Below are positions 51,558 through 60,103 of a stretch of 64,000 nt of DNA, in pieces (position 1 is the first letter of the stretch; the number at the start of each line of letters is the position of its first letter). The notes under the pieces were generated by a model. That model ran no database searches. It saw only the letters and a program-made list of their open reading frames with translations, and was not told the DNA's origin. A program made the translations under genes and the position numbers. This stretch comes from Pseudomonas sp. J452 (GTDB taxonomy: Bacteria > Pseudomonadota > Gammaproteobacteria > Pseudomonadales > Pseudomonadaceae). The stretch spans positions 3,410,001 through 3,474,000 of the forward strand of contig NZ_CP088294.1 in NCBI RefSeq assembly GCF_024666525.1, given 5' to 3'.

Positions 51558-51839
51558 TCAGCGGTATTCGCAGAGATAGGCGGTGTCCACGGCGACCTGC
51601 AGCTGGAACTTGCTGTTGGCCGGCACGGTGAACTGGCTGCCGGCGGCAAAGGTTTCCCAGTTGTCGCTGCCCGGCAGCTTGACGGTAAGGGCGCCAGCCA
51701 CCACGTGCATGATTTCCAGCTGGCTGGTACCGAATTCGTATTCGCCCGGGGCCATCACGCCGACAGTGGCCGGGCCTTCGTTCATGGCGAAGCCGATGGA
51801 TTTGACGGTGCCGTCGAAGTACTCGTTGACCTTGAACAT
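51558..51839 (-). CDS. ppnP: Pyrimidine/purine nucleoside phosphorylase PpnP
   Basis: A 93-residue single cupin domain (DUF1255). [40 protein letters not shown] and [13 protein letters not shown] are the family hallmarks. It cleaves diverse nucleosides with phosphate. It is flanked by its own terminator. Confidence 0.94.
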   Translation of the reverse strand: MFKVNEYFDGTVKSIGFAMNEGPATVGVMAPGEYEFGTSQLEIMHVVAGALTVKLPGSDNWETFAAGSQFTVPANSKFQLQVAVDTAYLCEYR

Positions 51840-51917
51840 GCGGGGTTCCTCGAAGGGGGTTAAAAATGGCTTGCCAGTATGCCCAAGGCGACGCGCTCCG
51901 TCACGGGCTTGCGGGCT

Positions 51918-52460
51918 TTATGCGGCAAAGATCAGTGGCAGCAGGCGCGCGGTATTGCGCGCGTCTTCCAGGGCGCGGTGCTGCTGGCCCTGAAACGTCA
52001 GACCGGCCAGTTGCAGGGCTGTGTGCAGGCCGACGGCACGTTTCAGCTGGCGGGCTTCGGCGAAACGCTGCTTGAGATTGGCATGGGGGCGCTGCTGCAG
52101 GCTGCTGTGCAGGTCATGGCGCCGCCATTCCAGCTCGAACTGGCGACGGTCGTAGTCGCCCCAGCTGGCCCAGCCGGCAAGATTGCCCAGGTGCGGTGCC
52201 AGCCAGCGCTCGAACTGCGGCCAGATCGTCGCCAGCGGCGCGGCGCTGTCGACATTGGCTTGGCTGATATGGGTGAGTTCACGGCAGAAACTGGTCAGGC
52301 AAGGGCGACGCAGTGGCCGGACGAAACGCTGGAAGTGGTCCAGTTCGTGGCCATCGGCAGCCACCAGGCTGGCACCGATCTCGATGATTTCCATGTCTTC
52401 CACTGGCCAGCCACCTTCTTCGGTGGTGGCTTCCAGGTCGATTACCAACCAGTTGCGCAT
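51918..52460 (-). CDS. DnaQ-like 3'-5' exonuclease
   Basis: A 180-residue DEDDh exonuclease. Metal ligands are visible in WLVIDLEATTEE (DxE), in GDYDRRQFE (Asp of motif II) and in HRALEDARNTARLL (H-x4-D, motif III). The substrate may be RNA or small oligonucleotides (KapD/ERI-like) rather than replication. The ATG at 52460 with GGAGGG upstream is used rather than further upstream codons. Confidence 0.9.
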   Translation of the reverse strand: MRNWLVIDLEATTEEGGWPVEDMEIIEIGASLVAADGHELDHFQRFVRPLRRPCLTSFCRELTHISQANVDSAAPLATIWPQFERWLAPHLGNLAGWASWGDYDRRQFELEWRRHDLHSSLQQRPHANLKQRFAEARQLKRAVGLHTALQLAGLTFQGQQHRALEDARNTARLLPLIFAA

Positions 52461-52603
52461 AGGCCCTCCATTGCTTGCGGGCAGTATGGGAGTTGCGTGG
52501 TGTTTGGGCAAAACGATATCCATACAGTTTTTCCGCACCGCTGTGCTGGCCGGACACCCCAGGTGGCAGGCTATGCTTGCGGCCATTGATGACGGAGGTG
52601 TAC

Positions 52604-53482
52604 ATGGCGAAGGTAGCGTTTATCGGGCTGGGGGTGATGGGCTCCCCCATGGCCGGGCATCTGGCGCGCAAGGGGCATCAGGTGTGCGTGTACAACCGCT
52701 CGGCGGCCAAGGCGGCGGCGTGGGTTGCGCAGTTTGCCGGCGAGTCGGCGGCAACCCCGCGGGAAGCGGCGCAGGGCGCCGAACTGGTGATGACCTGCGT
52801 GGGTAATGACGACGATCTGCGCAGCGTGGTGCTCGGTGTCGACGGGGCCTTTGCCGGCATGGCGCCAGGCAGCGTGCTGGTCGACCACACCACGGCCTCG
52901 GCGGATGTCGCCCGTGAGCTGGCGGTGCTGGCTGCCGAGCGCGAGCTGGGTTTTCTCGATGCGCCGGTGTCGGGCGGCCAGGCCGGCGCGGAAAATGGCG
53001 CGCTGACGGTGATGGTCGGTGGCGAGCAGGCCTTCTACGAGCGCGCTGCGCCGGTGATCGACAGTTACGCCAAGATGGTCAAGCTGATGGGGCCGGTGGG
53101 TAGCGGGCAACTGACCAAGATGGTTAACCAGATCTGTATCGGCGGCCTGGTTCAGGGGCTGGCCGAGGCACTGCATTTCGCCCAGTGCGCGGGGCTCGAC
53201 GGGCATGCGGCGATGGAGGTAATCAGCAAGGGCGCGGCGCAGTCCTGGCAGCTGGAAAACCGTCATCAGACCATGCTGGCCGGCAAGTTCGACTTCGGCT
53301 TCGCAGTGGACTGGATGCGCAAGGATCTGTCGATCCTGCTGGACGAGGCTCGCCGCAACGGCGCGCAACTGCCGGTGACGGCGCTGGTCGATCAGTTCTA
53401 CGCAGACGTGCAGGCCATGGGCGGTGGACGTTGGGACACCTCCAGCCTGCTGGCGCGCCTCAAGCAGGTGCCCAAGGGCTGA
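52604..53482 (+). CDS. Beta-hydroxyacid dehydrogenase family protein (3-hydroxyisobutyrate dehydrogenase-like)
   Basis: A 292-residue NAD(P) enzyme: VAFIGLGVMGSPMAGHLARKGH (Rossmann), DAPVSGGQAGAENGALTVMVGG (substrate loop), and KMVNQICIGGLVQGLAEAL with catalytic Lys. This pattern covers 3-hydroxyisobutyrate, tartronate semialdehyde and related dehydrogenases; without mmsA or glyoxylate genes nearby the substrate is open. GGAGG precedes the ATG. Confidence 0.9.
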   Translation: MAKVAFIGLGVMGSPMAGHLARKGHQVCVYNRSAAKAAAWVAQFAGESAATPREAAQGAELVMTCVGNDDDLRSVVLGVDGAFAGMAPGSVLVDHTTASADVARELAVLAAERELGFLDAPVSGGQAGAENGALTVMVGGEQAFYERAAPVIDSYAKMVKLMGPVGSGQLTKMVNQICIGGLVQGLAEALHFAQCAGLDGHAAMEVISKGAAQSWQLENRHQTMLAGKFDFGFAVDWMRKDLSILLDEARRNGAQLPVTALVDQFYADVQAMGGGRWDTSSLLARLKQVPKG

Positions 53483-53824
53483 TCAGGTGCGAAAGATAAA
53501 GTAAACCGCACCCAGCAGACACAGACCGGCCCACAGGTAGTCGAGCTTCAGCGGCTGTTGCATGTACAGCACGCTGAAGGGCACGAACACCGCCAGGGTG
53601 ATGACCTCCTGCATGATCTTCAGTTGGCCGACCGACAGCTCGGTGTAGCCGAGGCGGTTGGCCGGCACCATGATCAGGTATTCGAACAGGGCGATGCCCC
53701 AGCAGATCAGGGCGGCGATGTACCAGGGTTTGTGGCCCAGGGACTTGAGGTGGCCGTACCAGGCGAAGGTCATGAAAATGTTCGACAGGGTCAGCATCGC
53801 AGCGGTTTGTAGCCAGATGGGCAT
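53483..53824 (-). CDS. DUF486 family membrane protein (DMT superfamily)
   Basis: A 113-residue protein with four membrane helices, half the size of an EamA protein. FMTFAWYGHLKSLGHKPWYIAALICWGIALFEYLIMVPANRLG and FSVLYMQQPLKLDYLWAGLCLLGAVYFIF are characteristic. The transport role is unproven. It is convergent with the dehydrogenase, the two stops being adjacent. Confidence 0.9.
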   Translation of the reverse strand: MPIWLQTAAMLTLSNIFMTFAWYGHLKSLGHKPWYIAALICWGIALFEYLIMVPANRLGYTELSVGQLKIMQEVITLAVFVPFSVLYMQQPLKLDYLWAGLCLLGAVYFIFRT

Positions 53825-53960
53825 GCCAGTGCTCCAGAAAATCGATGGGCCAGCCTAATCAGGCGTTGCCGGTGCGACAAGTCCGGCTGGGCTGTGTTTT
53901 TTTGGCGCGAGGGATAAAATCGGCTGTCTTTGCTGAGTTGATTGTTCTGAGGTTGCTGTC

Positions 53961-54212
53961 ATGAATTGCCGTGCGGGCTGCGGAGCTTGTTGCGTTGCCC
54001 CTTCCATCAGTTCGCCGATCCCCGGCATGCCCGATGGCAAGGTCGCGGGGCAGCGTTGCATCCATCTGACGCTCGATTACCTCTGCGCCATCTTCGGTCA
54101 GGCCGAGCGCCCTGCCGTGTGTTCTGGCTTCAGCGCCGACCCTGCGGTGTGTGGCGAGAGTCGGGAGGAGGCAATTCGTCTGCTGGGTTGGCTGGAACAG
54201 GCCACGGCATAG
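53961..54212 (+). CDS. YkgJ-family cysteine-cluster protein
   Basis: An 83-residue zinc- or iron-binding protein. MNCRAGCGACCVAPSIS has the N-terminal Cys cluster, with later Cys at QRCIHL, LCAIF and VCSGF. The full pattern CxxxCxxCC...C...C matches the YkgJ/UPF0153 domain. Function is unknown. Confidence 0.88.
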   Translation: MNCRAGCGACCVAPSISSPIPGMPDGKVAGQRCIHLTLDYLCAIFGQAERPAVCSGFSADPAVCGESREEAIRLLGWLEQATA

Positions 54213-54269
54213 TGATGTTCATCCGGGCGGCACTTTCTGCCGACTGATTTTCTTGTTTAAGGAATATCC

Positions 54270-54881
54270 ATGAAGGGATTGACGCGTGTGGCTGCATTCT
54301 GTGGTCTCGGTATCTTGGCCGCCAGCGGATTGGCGCGGGCCGAAGACTGGCAGCTGGTCAAGGATGAGGAGGGTATTCGCGTCTATCTGAGTGCCGTCGA
54401 GGGCTCGAAATACAAGGCCTACCGGGGTGTGACCACGATCAAGAGCGATGTCGCCAGGCTGCGCGCTCTGCAGGATGACGTGCAGGGCTCCTGTCCCTGG
54501 ATTCATGCCTGCGCCGGGCAGATGTTGCTCAAGCATGAGGGGGCGCAAAGCTGGGTCTATACCCGCTTCGAGATGCCTTGGCCAGTGACCTCCCGCGATT
54601 CGATCCTGCGTGTGGTGACCCAGGTGAATGCCGACGGTAGCCTGGTGCGGCTTATGGATGGCCAGCCGCAGTACCTGCCGGAGGACAAGGGGTATGTGCG
54701 GGTCACCAGCCTGAAAGGCTCGTGGACCTTCATGCCGAAGGCGGCAGGCGAGGTGGAGGTGACCTATCAGGTTCACACCGAACCGGGCGGCAGCGTCCCG
54801 TCCTGGCTGGCCAACAGTTTTGTGGTGGATGCGCCGTTCAACACCCTGCAGGGGCTGCGGGCCAAAGCCGAGGGCCGTTGA
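54270..54881 (+). CDS. START-domain protein, exported
   Basis: A 203-residue protein with signal peptide MKGLTRVAAFCGLGILAASGLARAE (cleaved after ARA). The mature part resembles START lipid-binding domains (WQLVKDEEGIRVYLSAVEGSKYKAYRGV, then SWTFMPKAAGEVEVTYQVHTEPGGSVPSWLANSFV). Ligand is unknown. The gene is in its usual pseudomonad place near the YkgJ gene. Confidence 0.88.
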   Translation: MKGLTRVAAFCGLGILAASGLARAEDWQLVKDEEGIRVYLSAVEGSKYKAYRGVTTIKSDVARLRALQDDVQGSCPWIHACAGQMLLKHEGAQSWVYTRFEMPWPVTSRDSILRVVTQVNADGSLVRLMDGQPQYLPEDKGYVRVTSLKGSWTFMPKAAGEVEVTYQVHTEPGGSVPSWLANSFVVDAPFNTLQGLRAKAEGR

Positions 54882-54893
54882 TGCGCCACTGCG

Positions 54894-54921
54894 CAAAAAA
54901 AGCCCGGCCAAAAGGCCGGGC
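54894..54921 (-). terminator. Intrinsic terminator of the nitrate/cobA transcript
   Basis: GCCCGGCC / GGCCGGGC with an AAAA loop; the A-run on the left is the T-tail on the minus strand. It follows the cobA stop by 30 bases and may also serve the START gene. Confidence 0.9.
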
Positions 54922-54950
54922 AAAGCATTTCTCCGCAGGAGCGAAGGGGA

Positions 54951-55688
54951 TTAGGCAATCTCTGCCAAAGCTTGAATCTGTTGCTGCGCGGCCACTTCGC
55001 CGATCACCAGGATCGCCGGGCTCTTGAGCTGAAAGTCGTGAGCAGCCTGCTGCATGCTCGCCAGGCTGCTGCGGCACTCGCGCTGGTGCGGCAGCGAGGC
55101 GTTTTCGATCATCGCCACCGGCATGTCGGCGCGCATGCCGCCGGCCAGCAGGCTTTCGCGGATGTCCGGCAGTTTGGCCACGCCCATGTACACCACCAGG
55201 GTGGTGCCGCTCTGCGCCAGGGCCGGCCAGTTGAGGCTGCTGTCGTCCTGGGTGTGGGCGGTGACTAGGGTCACGCCGCGGGCCACACCGCGCAGGGTCA
55301 GCGGGATGCCGCAGTTGGTGGCACCGGCCAGGCCGGCAGTGATGCCGTTGACCATTTCCACTTCGATGCCGTGCTCGGCCAGCCAGTCGGCTTCTTCGCT
55401 ACCGCGGCCGAAGATGCACGGGTCGCCACCTTTCAGGCGCACCACGCACTTGCCCTGGCGCGCATAGCGCAGCATCAGGCGGTGGATGAAGGCCTGCGGG
55501 GTGGAGCGGCAGCCGCCGCGTTTGCCCACCGGGACGATGCGTGCATCCGGGCAGTGCTCCAGCACGGCCGGGTTGACCAGGTCGTCGATCATCACGATCT
55601 CGGCCTGGTTGAGGGCTTTCACCGCCTTGAGGGTCAGCAGTTCCGGATCACCAGGACCTGCGCCTACCAGCCAGACTTTTGCGCTCAT
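54951..55688 (-). CDS. cobA: Uroporphyrinogen-III C-methyltransferase
   Basis: SAM-dependent enzyme making precorrin-2, precursor of siroheme and cobalamin. The 245-residue protein shows VWLVGAGPGDPELLTLKA, VRLKGGDPCIFGRGSEE and TLVTAHTQDD. The second ATG is chosen because GAGGAG then has proper spacing. It lies ten bases after the nitrate reductase, linking siroheme supply to nitrate assimilation. It lacks the CysG dehydrogenase/ferrochelatase domain. Confidence 0.95.
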   Translation of the reverse strand: MSAKVWLVGAGPGDPELLTLKAVKALNQAEIVMIDDLVNPAVLEHCPDARIVPVGKRGGCRSTPQAFIHRLMLRYARQGKCVVRLKGGDPCIFGRGSEEADWLAEHGIEVEMVNGITAGLAGATNCGIPLTLRGVARGVTLVTAHTQDDSSLNWPALAQSGTTLVVYMGVAKLPDIRESLLAGGMRADMPVAMIENASLPHQRECRSSLASMQQAAHDFQLKSPAILVIGEVAAQQQIQALAEIA

Positions 55689-55698
55689 GGTCATCTCC

Positions 55699-58446
55699 TC
55701 AGGCAGTCGCTACTGCTGGCACGACTTGGGTCGCCAGCAGACGTTTGATTTCCGGTACACAGGAGCCGCAGCTGGTGCCGCATTTCAGCTCCTGCTTGAG
55801 GCCGTTCAGGTCGAGGCCGCGGGCGATGCCGGCGCACACCGCGTCCTGGCTGACGTTCAGGCAGTTGCACAGGGTCTTGCTGAGCTTCTTGCCGTTGCTG
55901 CCCGGCGGGGTGGACAGCGGGGCGAGCAGCCAGCGGCGCAGGTCGGCGTCGGCCTGGCCGTCGTTCCACAAGCCTTTCAGCCAGTCGCGGGCGGCGGTTT
56001 CGCCGGCCAGGCGGATGCTGACGATGCGCCCGTCCTCGATGCGCACGCGCTTGCCCACGGTGCGCCGCGGATCGTCGTAGGCCAGTACCGGGCCAGCGTC
56101 GACCGCCAGCAGAGCGTCGATCTGCGCCAGCAGATCGGCCGGTGGAGCTTCGCCGCTGGCGGCCTTGATCAGCAGGGCCGGGCGCTCGCGGCCGGTAAGA
56201 CTCAGGCTGGCGTAGGTGAAGGTCTCGAACAGCGGGCGCAGCGCCTCGAAACGGCGCTGCACATCGCCTTCGACCAGGGCGAAGAACTGCCATGGCAGCT
56301 CGGCCTTGCTCACTTCGACACCGCTGAGCTTGAGCTCCGGCTGTTTGGACAGCGGGTCGAAGGCCGGCTGGGTCAGCACGTTGGTGCCCAGGCCCTTGAG
56401 GAAGCGATTGCCCCAGTGCATCGGCAGGTAGGCCTGGCCGGGGCGCACGTTTTCGTCGGCCTGTACCGGCAGGCTCAGTTCGCCGCGGCGGCTGCGCAGG
56501 GTGACCAGTTCGCCAGTCTGCAGACTGCGCCGGCGCAGTTCATCCGGGTGCAGGCTGAGGACGGCCTCCTCGGCGTGGCCGAACAGGCGCGCGGCGGTGC
56601 CGGTGCGGCTCATGCCGTGCCACTGGTCGCGCAGGCGGCCGGTGTTGAGCAGCAGCGGATAGCGCGTATCACGCTTCTCCTTGCCCGCGCAGTATGGGTC
56701 GGCAAGGAACTGCGCGCGCCCGCTGGCGGTGGGAAATTGGCCATTCTCGTACAGTCGCGCGGTGCCCTGCTGGGCGCCGGCCGGGAAGGGCCACTGTTGC
56801 GGACCTTGGTTATCCAGGATCGCGTAGCTCAGGCCGGACAGGTCGAGGTCGCGATTGCTGGTCAGGTGTTTGTATTCCTCGAACAGCGACTCGCTGTCGA
56901 GGAAGGTGAACAGGCTGGGCAGGCCGGGGCGGAGCAGTTGTTCCAGACGACGGGCGAAATCACAGGTGATCGCCCAATCCGGCCGCGCCTCTGCGGGCGC
57001 TGGCACGGCGCGGCGCACATGGGTGATGCGCCGCTCGGAGTTGGTCACGCTGCCTTCTTTTTCGCCCCAGCTGGCGGCTGGGAGCAGAAGGTCGGCGTAG
57101 TGGCAGGTTTCGGTGGTGAAGAAGGCTTCCTGCACCACCACGAAGGGGCAGGTGGCCAGGGCTTCGTGGATTTTCTGCTGGTCCGGCAGCGATTGGGCCG
57201 GGTTGGTGCAGGCGATCCACAGGGCTTTGATCTGGCCGACGCGTACCGCCTCGAACAGCTCGACAGCGGTCAGGCCGGGGCGCTCCGGCAGGCTGTCGAC
57301 GCCCCAGTAGCGGGCGACTTCGGCGCGGTGCTCGGGGTTGCCGGCCTCACGGTGGCCCGGCAGCAGGTTGCTCAGGCTGCCGGTCTCGCGGCCGCCCATG
57401 GCATTCGGTTGGCCGGTGAGGGAGAACGGACCGGCGCCGATCTTGCCGATCTGCCCGGTGGCCAGGTGCAGGTTGATCAGTGCGCTGTTCTTGGCCGAGC
57501 CGGCGGTGGACTGGTTGAGGCCCATGCACCACAGCGAGAGGAATGCCGGCGATTTGCCGATCAGCTCGGCGGCGCGCAGCAGGTCGGCCTGGGCAATGCC
57601 GCAGATATCGGCGACGACCGTTGGGGTAAATTCGCGCACCAGGCTCTTCAGGGCCTCGAAGCCCTCGGTGTGGGCGGTGATGTAGGCGTGGTCGACCCAG
57701 CCTTCCCACATGAGGATGTGCAGGATGCCGTGGAACAGCGCCACATCGGTGCCCGGCAGGATCGCCAGGTGCAGGTCGGCCAGGTCGCAGGTATCGGTGC
57801 GCCGTGGGTCGACGACGATGATCTTCATCTCCGGGCGCGCGGCCTTGGCCGCTTCCAGGCGGCGGAACAGGATCGGGTGGGCGTAGGCCATGTTGCTGCC
57901 GGCGATCAGCAGGCAGTCGGCCTGCTCGATGTCCTCGTAGTTGCACGGCGGGGCATCGGCACCCAGGCTGCGCTTGTAGCCGACCACGGCGGAGGACATG
58001 CACAGGCGCGAGTTGCTGTCGATATTGTTGGTGCCGACCAGGGCGCGGGCCAGCTTGTTGAAGGCGTAGTAGTCCTCGGTCAGCAGCTGGCCGGAAATGT
58101 AGAAGGCCACGCTGTCCGGGCCATGCTCGCGAATGGTCTCGGCAAACACATTGGCGGCGTGATCCAGGGCGCTGTCCCAGTCCGTGCGGGTGCGGGCCAG
58201 ACCCTTGCCCAGGCGCAGCTCGGGATAGAGCGCGCGGGCATCGAGGTCGCCGGTCAGGTGCAGGGTCGAGCCCTTACTGCACAGCTTGCCAAAGTTGGCG
58301 GGGTGATCCGGGTCGCCCTGGACGCCGAGGATCTTCTCGCCGTCATGCTCGATCAGCACGCCACAGCCGACGCCGCAGTAGCAGCAGGTGGCGGCGGTGT
58401 GCTGGGTGGCCGGGGCCGCGACGGGTTGCAGGCTGAGTTCAGGCAC
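55699..58446 (-). CDS. Assimilatory nitrate reductase, catalytic subunit
   Basis: A 915-residue cytoplasmic molybdopterin oxidoreductase reducing nitrate to nitrite. The N-terminal [4Fe-4S] ligands are Cys21, Cys24, Cys28 and Cys56. NSRLCMSSAVVGYKRS contains the Mo-region motif, and LPGTDVALFHG and GQIGKIGAGPFSLTGQPNAMGGRE are typical. The last 60 residues form a BFD-like [2Fe-2S] domain (LCNCLNVSQ and CGTSCGSC). The GTG at 58446 is chosen because it overlaps the upstream stop by eight bases with AAGGA before it; ATG codons at 58482 and 58500 would need long overlaps. Confidence 0.93.
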   Translation of the reverse strand: MPELSLQPVAAPATQHTAATCCYCGVGCGVLIEHDGEKILGVQGDPDHPANFGKLCSKGSTLHLTGDLDARALYPELRLGKGLARTRTDWDSALDHAANVFAETIREHGPDSVAFYISGQLLTEDYYAFNKLARALVGTNNIDSNSRLCMSSAVVGYKRSLGADAPPCNYEDIEQADCLLIAGSNMAYAHPILFRRLEAAKAARPEMKIIVVDPRRTDTCDLADLHLAILPGTDVALFHGILHILMWEGWVDHAYITAHTEGFEALKSLVREFTPTVVADICGIAQADLLRAAELIGKSPAFLSLWCMGLNQSTAGSAKNSALINLHLATGQIGKIGAGPFSLTGQPNAMGGRETGSLSNLLPGHREAGNPEHRAEVARYWGVDSLPERPGLTAVELFEAVRVGQIKALWIACTNPAQSLPDQQKIHEALATCPFVVVQEAFFTTETCHYADLLLPAASWGEKEGSVTNSERRITHVRRAVPAPAEARPDWAITCDFARRLEQLLRPGLPSLFTFLDSESLFEEYKHLTSNRDLDLSGLSYAILDNQGPQQWPFPAGAQQGTARLYENGQFPTASGRAQFLADPYCAGKEKRDTRYPLLLNTGRLRDQWHGMSRTGTAARLFGHAEEAVLSLHPDELRRRSLQTGELVTLRSRRGELSLPVQADENVRPGQAYLPMHWGNRFLKGLGTNVLTQPAFDPLSKQPELKLSGVEVSKAELPWQFFALVEGDVQRRFEALRPLFETFTYASLSLTGRERPALLIKAASGEAPPADLLAQIDALLAVDAGPVLAYDDPRRTVGKRVRIEDGRIVSIRLAGETAARDWLKGLWNDGQADADLRRWLLAPLSTPPGSNGKKLSKTLCNCLNVSQDAVCAGIARGLDLNGLKQELKCGTSCGSCVPEIKRLLATQVVPAVATA

Positions 58447-59692
58447 GGGTGGTATCCTTGGCTGCGCTGGCGTTGGCCGCATCGATACTGGCCTGGCCAA
58501 ACATCAGGTGATCGCGCACCTGGCTGATATCGGCCGCGCCGCAGATCTGCTGGAAGTACCAGCCGCCGTCCAGGGTGTCGCCGTACAGGCAACCGCCGAC
58601 CAGCACGTCGTCCTTGATCACCAGCTTCTTGTACACGCTGCTGATGGGGTCGGAGAGGGTGATGGTCTCGGTGCCTTCGGCGCCCATGAAATCGCCGGCG
58701 GAGAACAGGTCGATGCCGGTCACCTTGAGCTTGGTCGAGGTCACCGAGCCCTGGTAGCGAGCGGTGCCGAGCATGGCCAGGTGATTGGCGCAGACCTTGG
58801 CCTGTTCGAACAGCGGGGCGACCAGGCCGTAGGCGATGCCACGGTGATTGGCGCATTCGCCGACCGCATAGATGCGTGGGTCATAGGTTTGCAGGCAGTC
58901 GTCGACCAGGATGCCGCGGTTGCACGGGATGCCGCTCTTCTCCGCCAGCTCGGTGTTGGGGCGGATGCCGGCGGCCATCACCACCAGGTCGGCTGGGATC
59001 ACGTCACCGCCCTTGAACTGCACGGCGCAGACGCGGCCGTTGCCGTAGTCCTGCAGCTCCTCGGTCTGCTCGCTCAGGCGGAAGTGGATGCCGCGGGCCT
59101 CGAGGGCCTGTTGCAGCAGCTTGCCGGCGGTCTTGTCCAGTTGCCGCTCCAGCAGCCACTCAGAGAGGTGCACCACGGTGACGTCCATGCCGCGCTGGCG
59201 CAGGCCGTTGGCCGCTTCCAGGCCGAGCAGGCCGCCACCGATGACCACGGCGTGGCTGTGGGTGCGGGCGGTTTCCATCATCTTCTCGGTGTCGGCGATG
59301 TCGCGGTAGGCGATCACGCCTTCCAGGCGGTTGCCCGGCACCGGCAGGATGAAGGGGTTGGAGCCGGTGGCCAGGATCAGGCGATCGTATTCGGCCGTGC
59401 TGCCGTCGTCGGCGGTGACCACGCGCTTCTTGCGGTCGATGCTGACCACTTTGCGTCCCAGGCGCAGCTCGATGTTGTTGTCGAGGTACCAGTCGAGGTC
59501 ATTGAGGACGATTTCATCGAAGCACTGTTCGCCGGCCAGTACCGGCGAGAGCAGGATGCGGTTGTAGTTCGGGTGCGGCTCGGCCCCGAACACGGTGATG
59601 TCGTAGAGGTCGGGAGCGAGCTTGAGCAGCTCCTCCAGCGTCCGCACGCCGGCCATACCGTTGCCAACCATTACCAGCTTGAGTTTTTTCAT
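58439..59692 (-). CDS. FAD-dependent reductase, NirB N-terminal-like
   Basis: A 417-residue pyridine-nucleotide/FAD protein: KLVMVGNGMAGVRTLEELL (FAD), AVVIGGGLLGLEAANGLRQRGMDVTVVH (NAD) and IYAVGECANHRGIAYGLVAPLFEQ. It covers only the flavoprotein half of NirB; the BFD and siroheme domains are missing, ending at DTTRA. It may act as electron donor to the nitrate reductase like the NasB/NasC-type partner proteins, rather than as nitrite reductase. ATG with GGAG nine bases upstream. The stop overlaps the reductase start. Confidence 0.88.
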   Translation of the reverse strand: MKKLKLVMVGNGMAGVRTLEELLKLAPDLYDITVFGAEPHPNYNRILLSPVLAGEQCFDEIVLNDLDWYLDNNIELRLGRKVVSIDRKKRVVTADDGSTAEYDRLILATGSNPFILPVPGNRLEGVIAYRDIADTEKMMETARTHSHAVVIGGGLLGLEAANGLRQRGMDVTVVHLSEWLLERQLDKTAGKLLQQALEARGIHFRLSEQTEELQDYGNGRVCAVQFKGGDVIPADLVVMAAGIRPNTELAEKSGIPCNRGILVDDCLQTYDPRIYAVGECANHRGIAYGLVAPLFEQAKVCANHLAMLGTARYQGSVTSTKLKVTGIDLFSAGDFMGAEGTETITLSDPISSVYKKLVIKDDVLVGGCLYGDTLDGGWYFQQICGAADISQVRDHLMFGQASIDAANASAAKDTTRA

Positions 59693-59726
59693 GCCGGCCA
59701 TCTCCTGCGTAGAAAACACGGAAAAC

Positions 59727-59766
59727 AAAAAAGGCGTCCCGCTAGTTGCCTAGCGAGGACGCCTTT
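59727..59766 (-). terminator. Leader terminator before the FAD reductase gene
   Basis: On the minus strand GGCGTCCTCGCTAG / CTAGCGGGACGCC form a long stem (one bulged base) followed by six T, only 35 bases before the start codon. Placed there, it is a regulated leader terminator rather than the end of a gene. Confidence 0.85.
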
Positions 59767-59772
59767 GTCCTG

Positions 59773-59818
59773 CCCCGATCTGTCGGGAAGCAGCGCCTTC
59801 TACGTTGAAGGCAGTGCT
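59773..59818 (-). ncRNA. Tandem hexaloop hairpins, ANTAR/NasT-type antitermination leader
   Basis: Read on the minus strand: hairpin 1 (59789-59818) has stem GCCTTC / GAAGGC, extended outward, with loop AACGTA; hairpin 2 (59773-59788) has stem TCCCG / CGGGG with loop ACAGAT. Both hexaloops have A at position 1 and G at position 4, the rule for RNA sites of ANTAR antiterminators. The leader terminator follows immediately. Its likely regulator, NasT with NasS, is not in the window. Confidence 0.7.
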
Positions 59819-59840
59819 TTTATGTAATGTCGATTTCTCT

Positions 59841-59859
59841 AAAGCAGGCAGCGTGCCAA
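59841..59859 (-). promoter_or_regulatory. Sigma-54 type promoter for the FAD reductase-nitrate reductase operon
   Basis: On the minus strand TTGGCACGCTGCCTGCTTT matches TGGCACG-N4-TTGC with one mismatch, with the essential GG and GC spaced by ten bases. It places the transcript start just before the ANTAR hairpins. Suits control by NtrC. Confidence 0.7.
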
Positions 59860-59972
59860 CTCTGTAGATGTTTGATTTTTAGGGGCTTTCCGCGGTTTTG
59901 TGGGGCGCTTGCGGGTGCGCTTGGCGCACCCGTTTAAAGCAAGTTGCGCTGTTGTGGTGCGCTTTGGGTTGT

Positions 59973-60037
59973 TGTAGGAGCCAGCTTGCTGGCGATCTAG
60001 GCAGGTCAAACGCATCGCCAGCAAGCTGGCTCCTACA
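59973..60037. repeat. REP doublet (GTAGGAGCCAGC type)
   Basis: TGTAGGAGCCAGCTTGCTGG and its inverse around a 20-odd base spacer; same element as at 50432-50499. It lies upstream of the sigma-54 promoter and downstream of the kinase gene. Confidence 0.9.
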
Positions 60038-60052
60038 AAAGCACAGTCAGGC

Positions 60053-60103
60053 GTAGGGCGGGTGAAACCCGCGTCAGGGGCTCGCGGGTTTCATCCGTCC
60101 TAC
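60053..60103. repeat. Inverted repeat GTAGGGCGGGTGAAACCCGC, carrying the kinase stop codon
   Basis: GTAGGGCGGGTGAAACCCGC and its near-inverse GCGGGTTTCATCCGTCCTAC face each other. On the minus strand the TAG of the second arm is the stop codon of the phosphatase-kinase gene (60100-60102). Confidence 0.7.

Noticed and set aside
55486..58527. Open frame of about 1,000 codons on the plus strand opposite nitrate reductase
   Set aside because: It is an antisense shadow of a high-GC gene: Ala/Gly/Val/Gln-rich, no family match, no ribosome site, while the minus strand encodes a clear molybdoenzyme.
59940..59965. NtrC binding site upstream of the sigma-54 promoter
   Set aside because: On the minus strand GCGCACC-ACAAC-AGCGC has one good half-site and one poor one; too weak to list as a feature.
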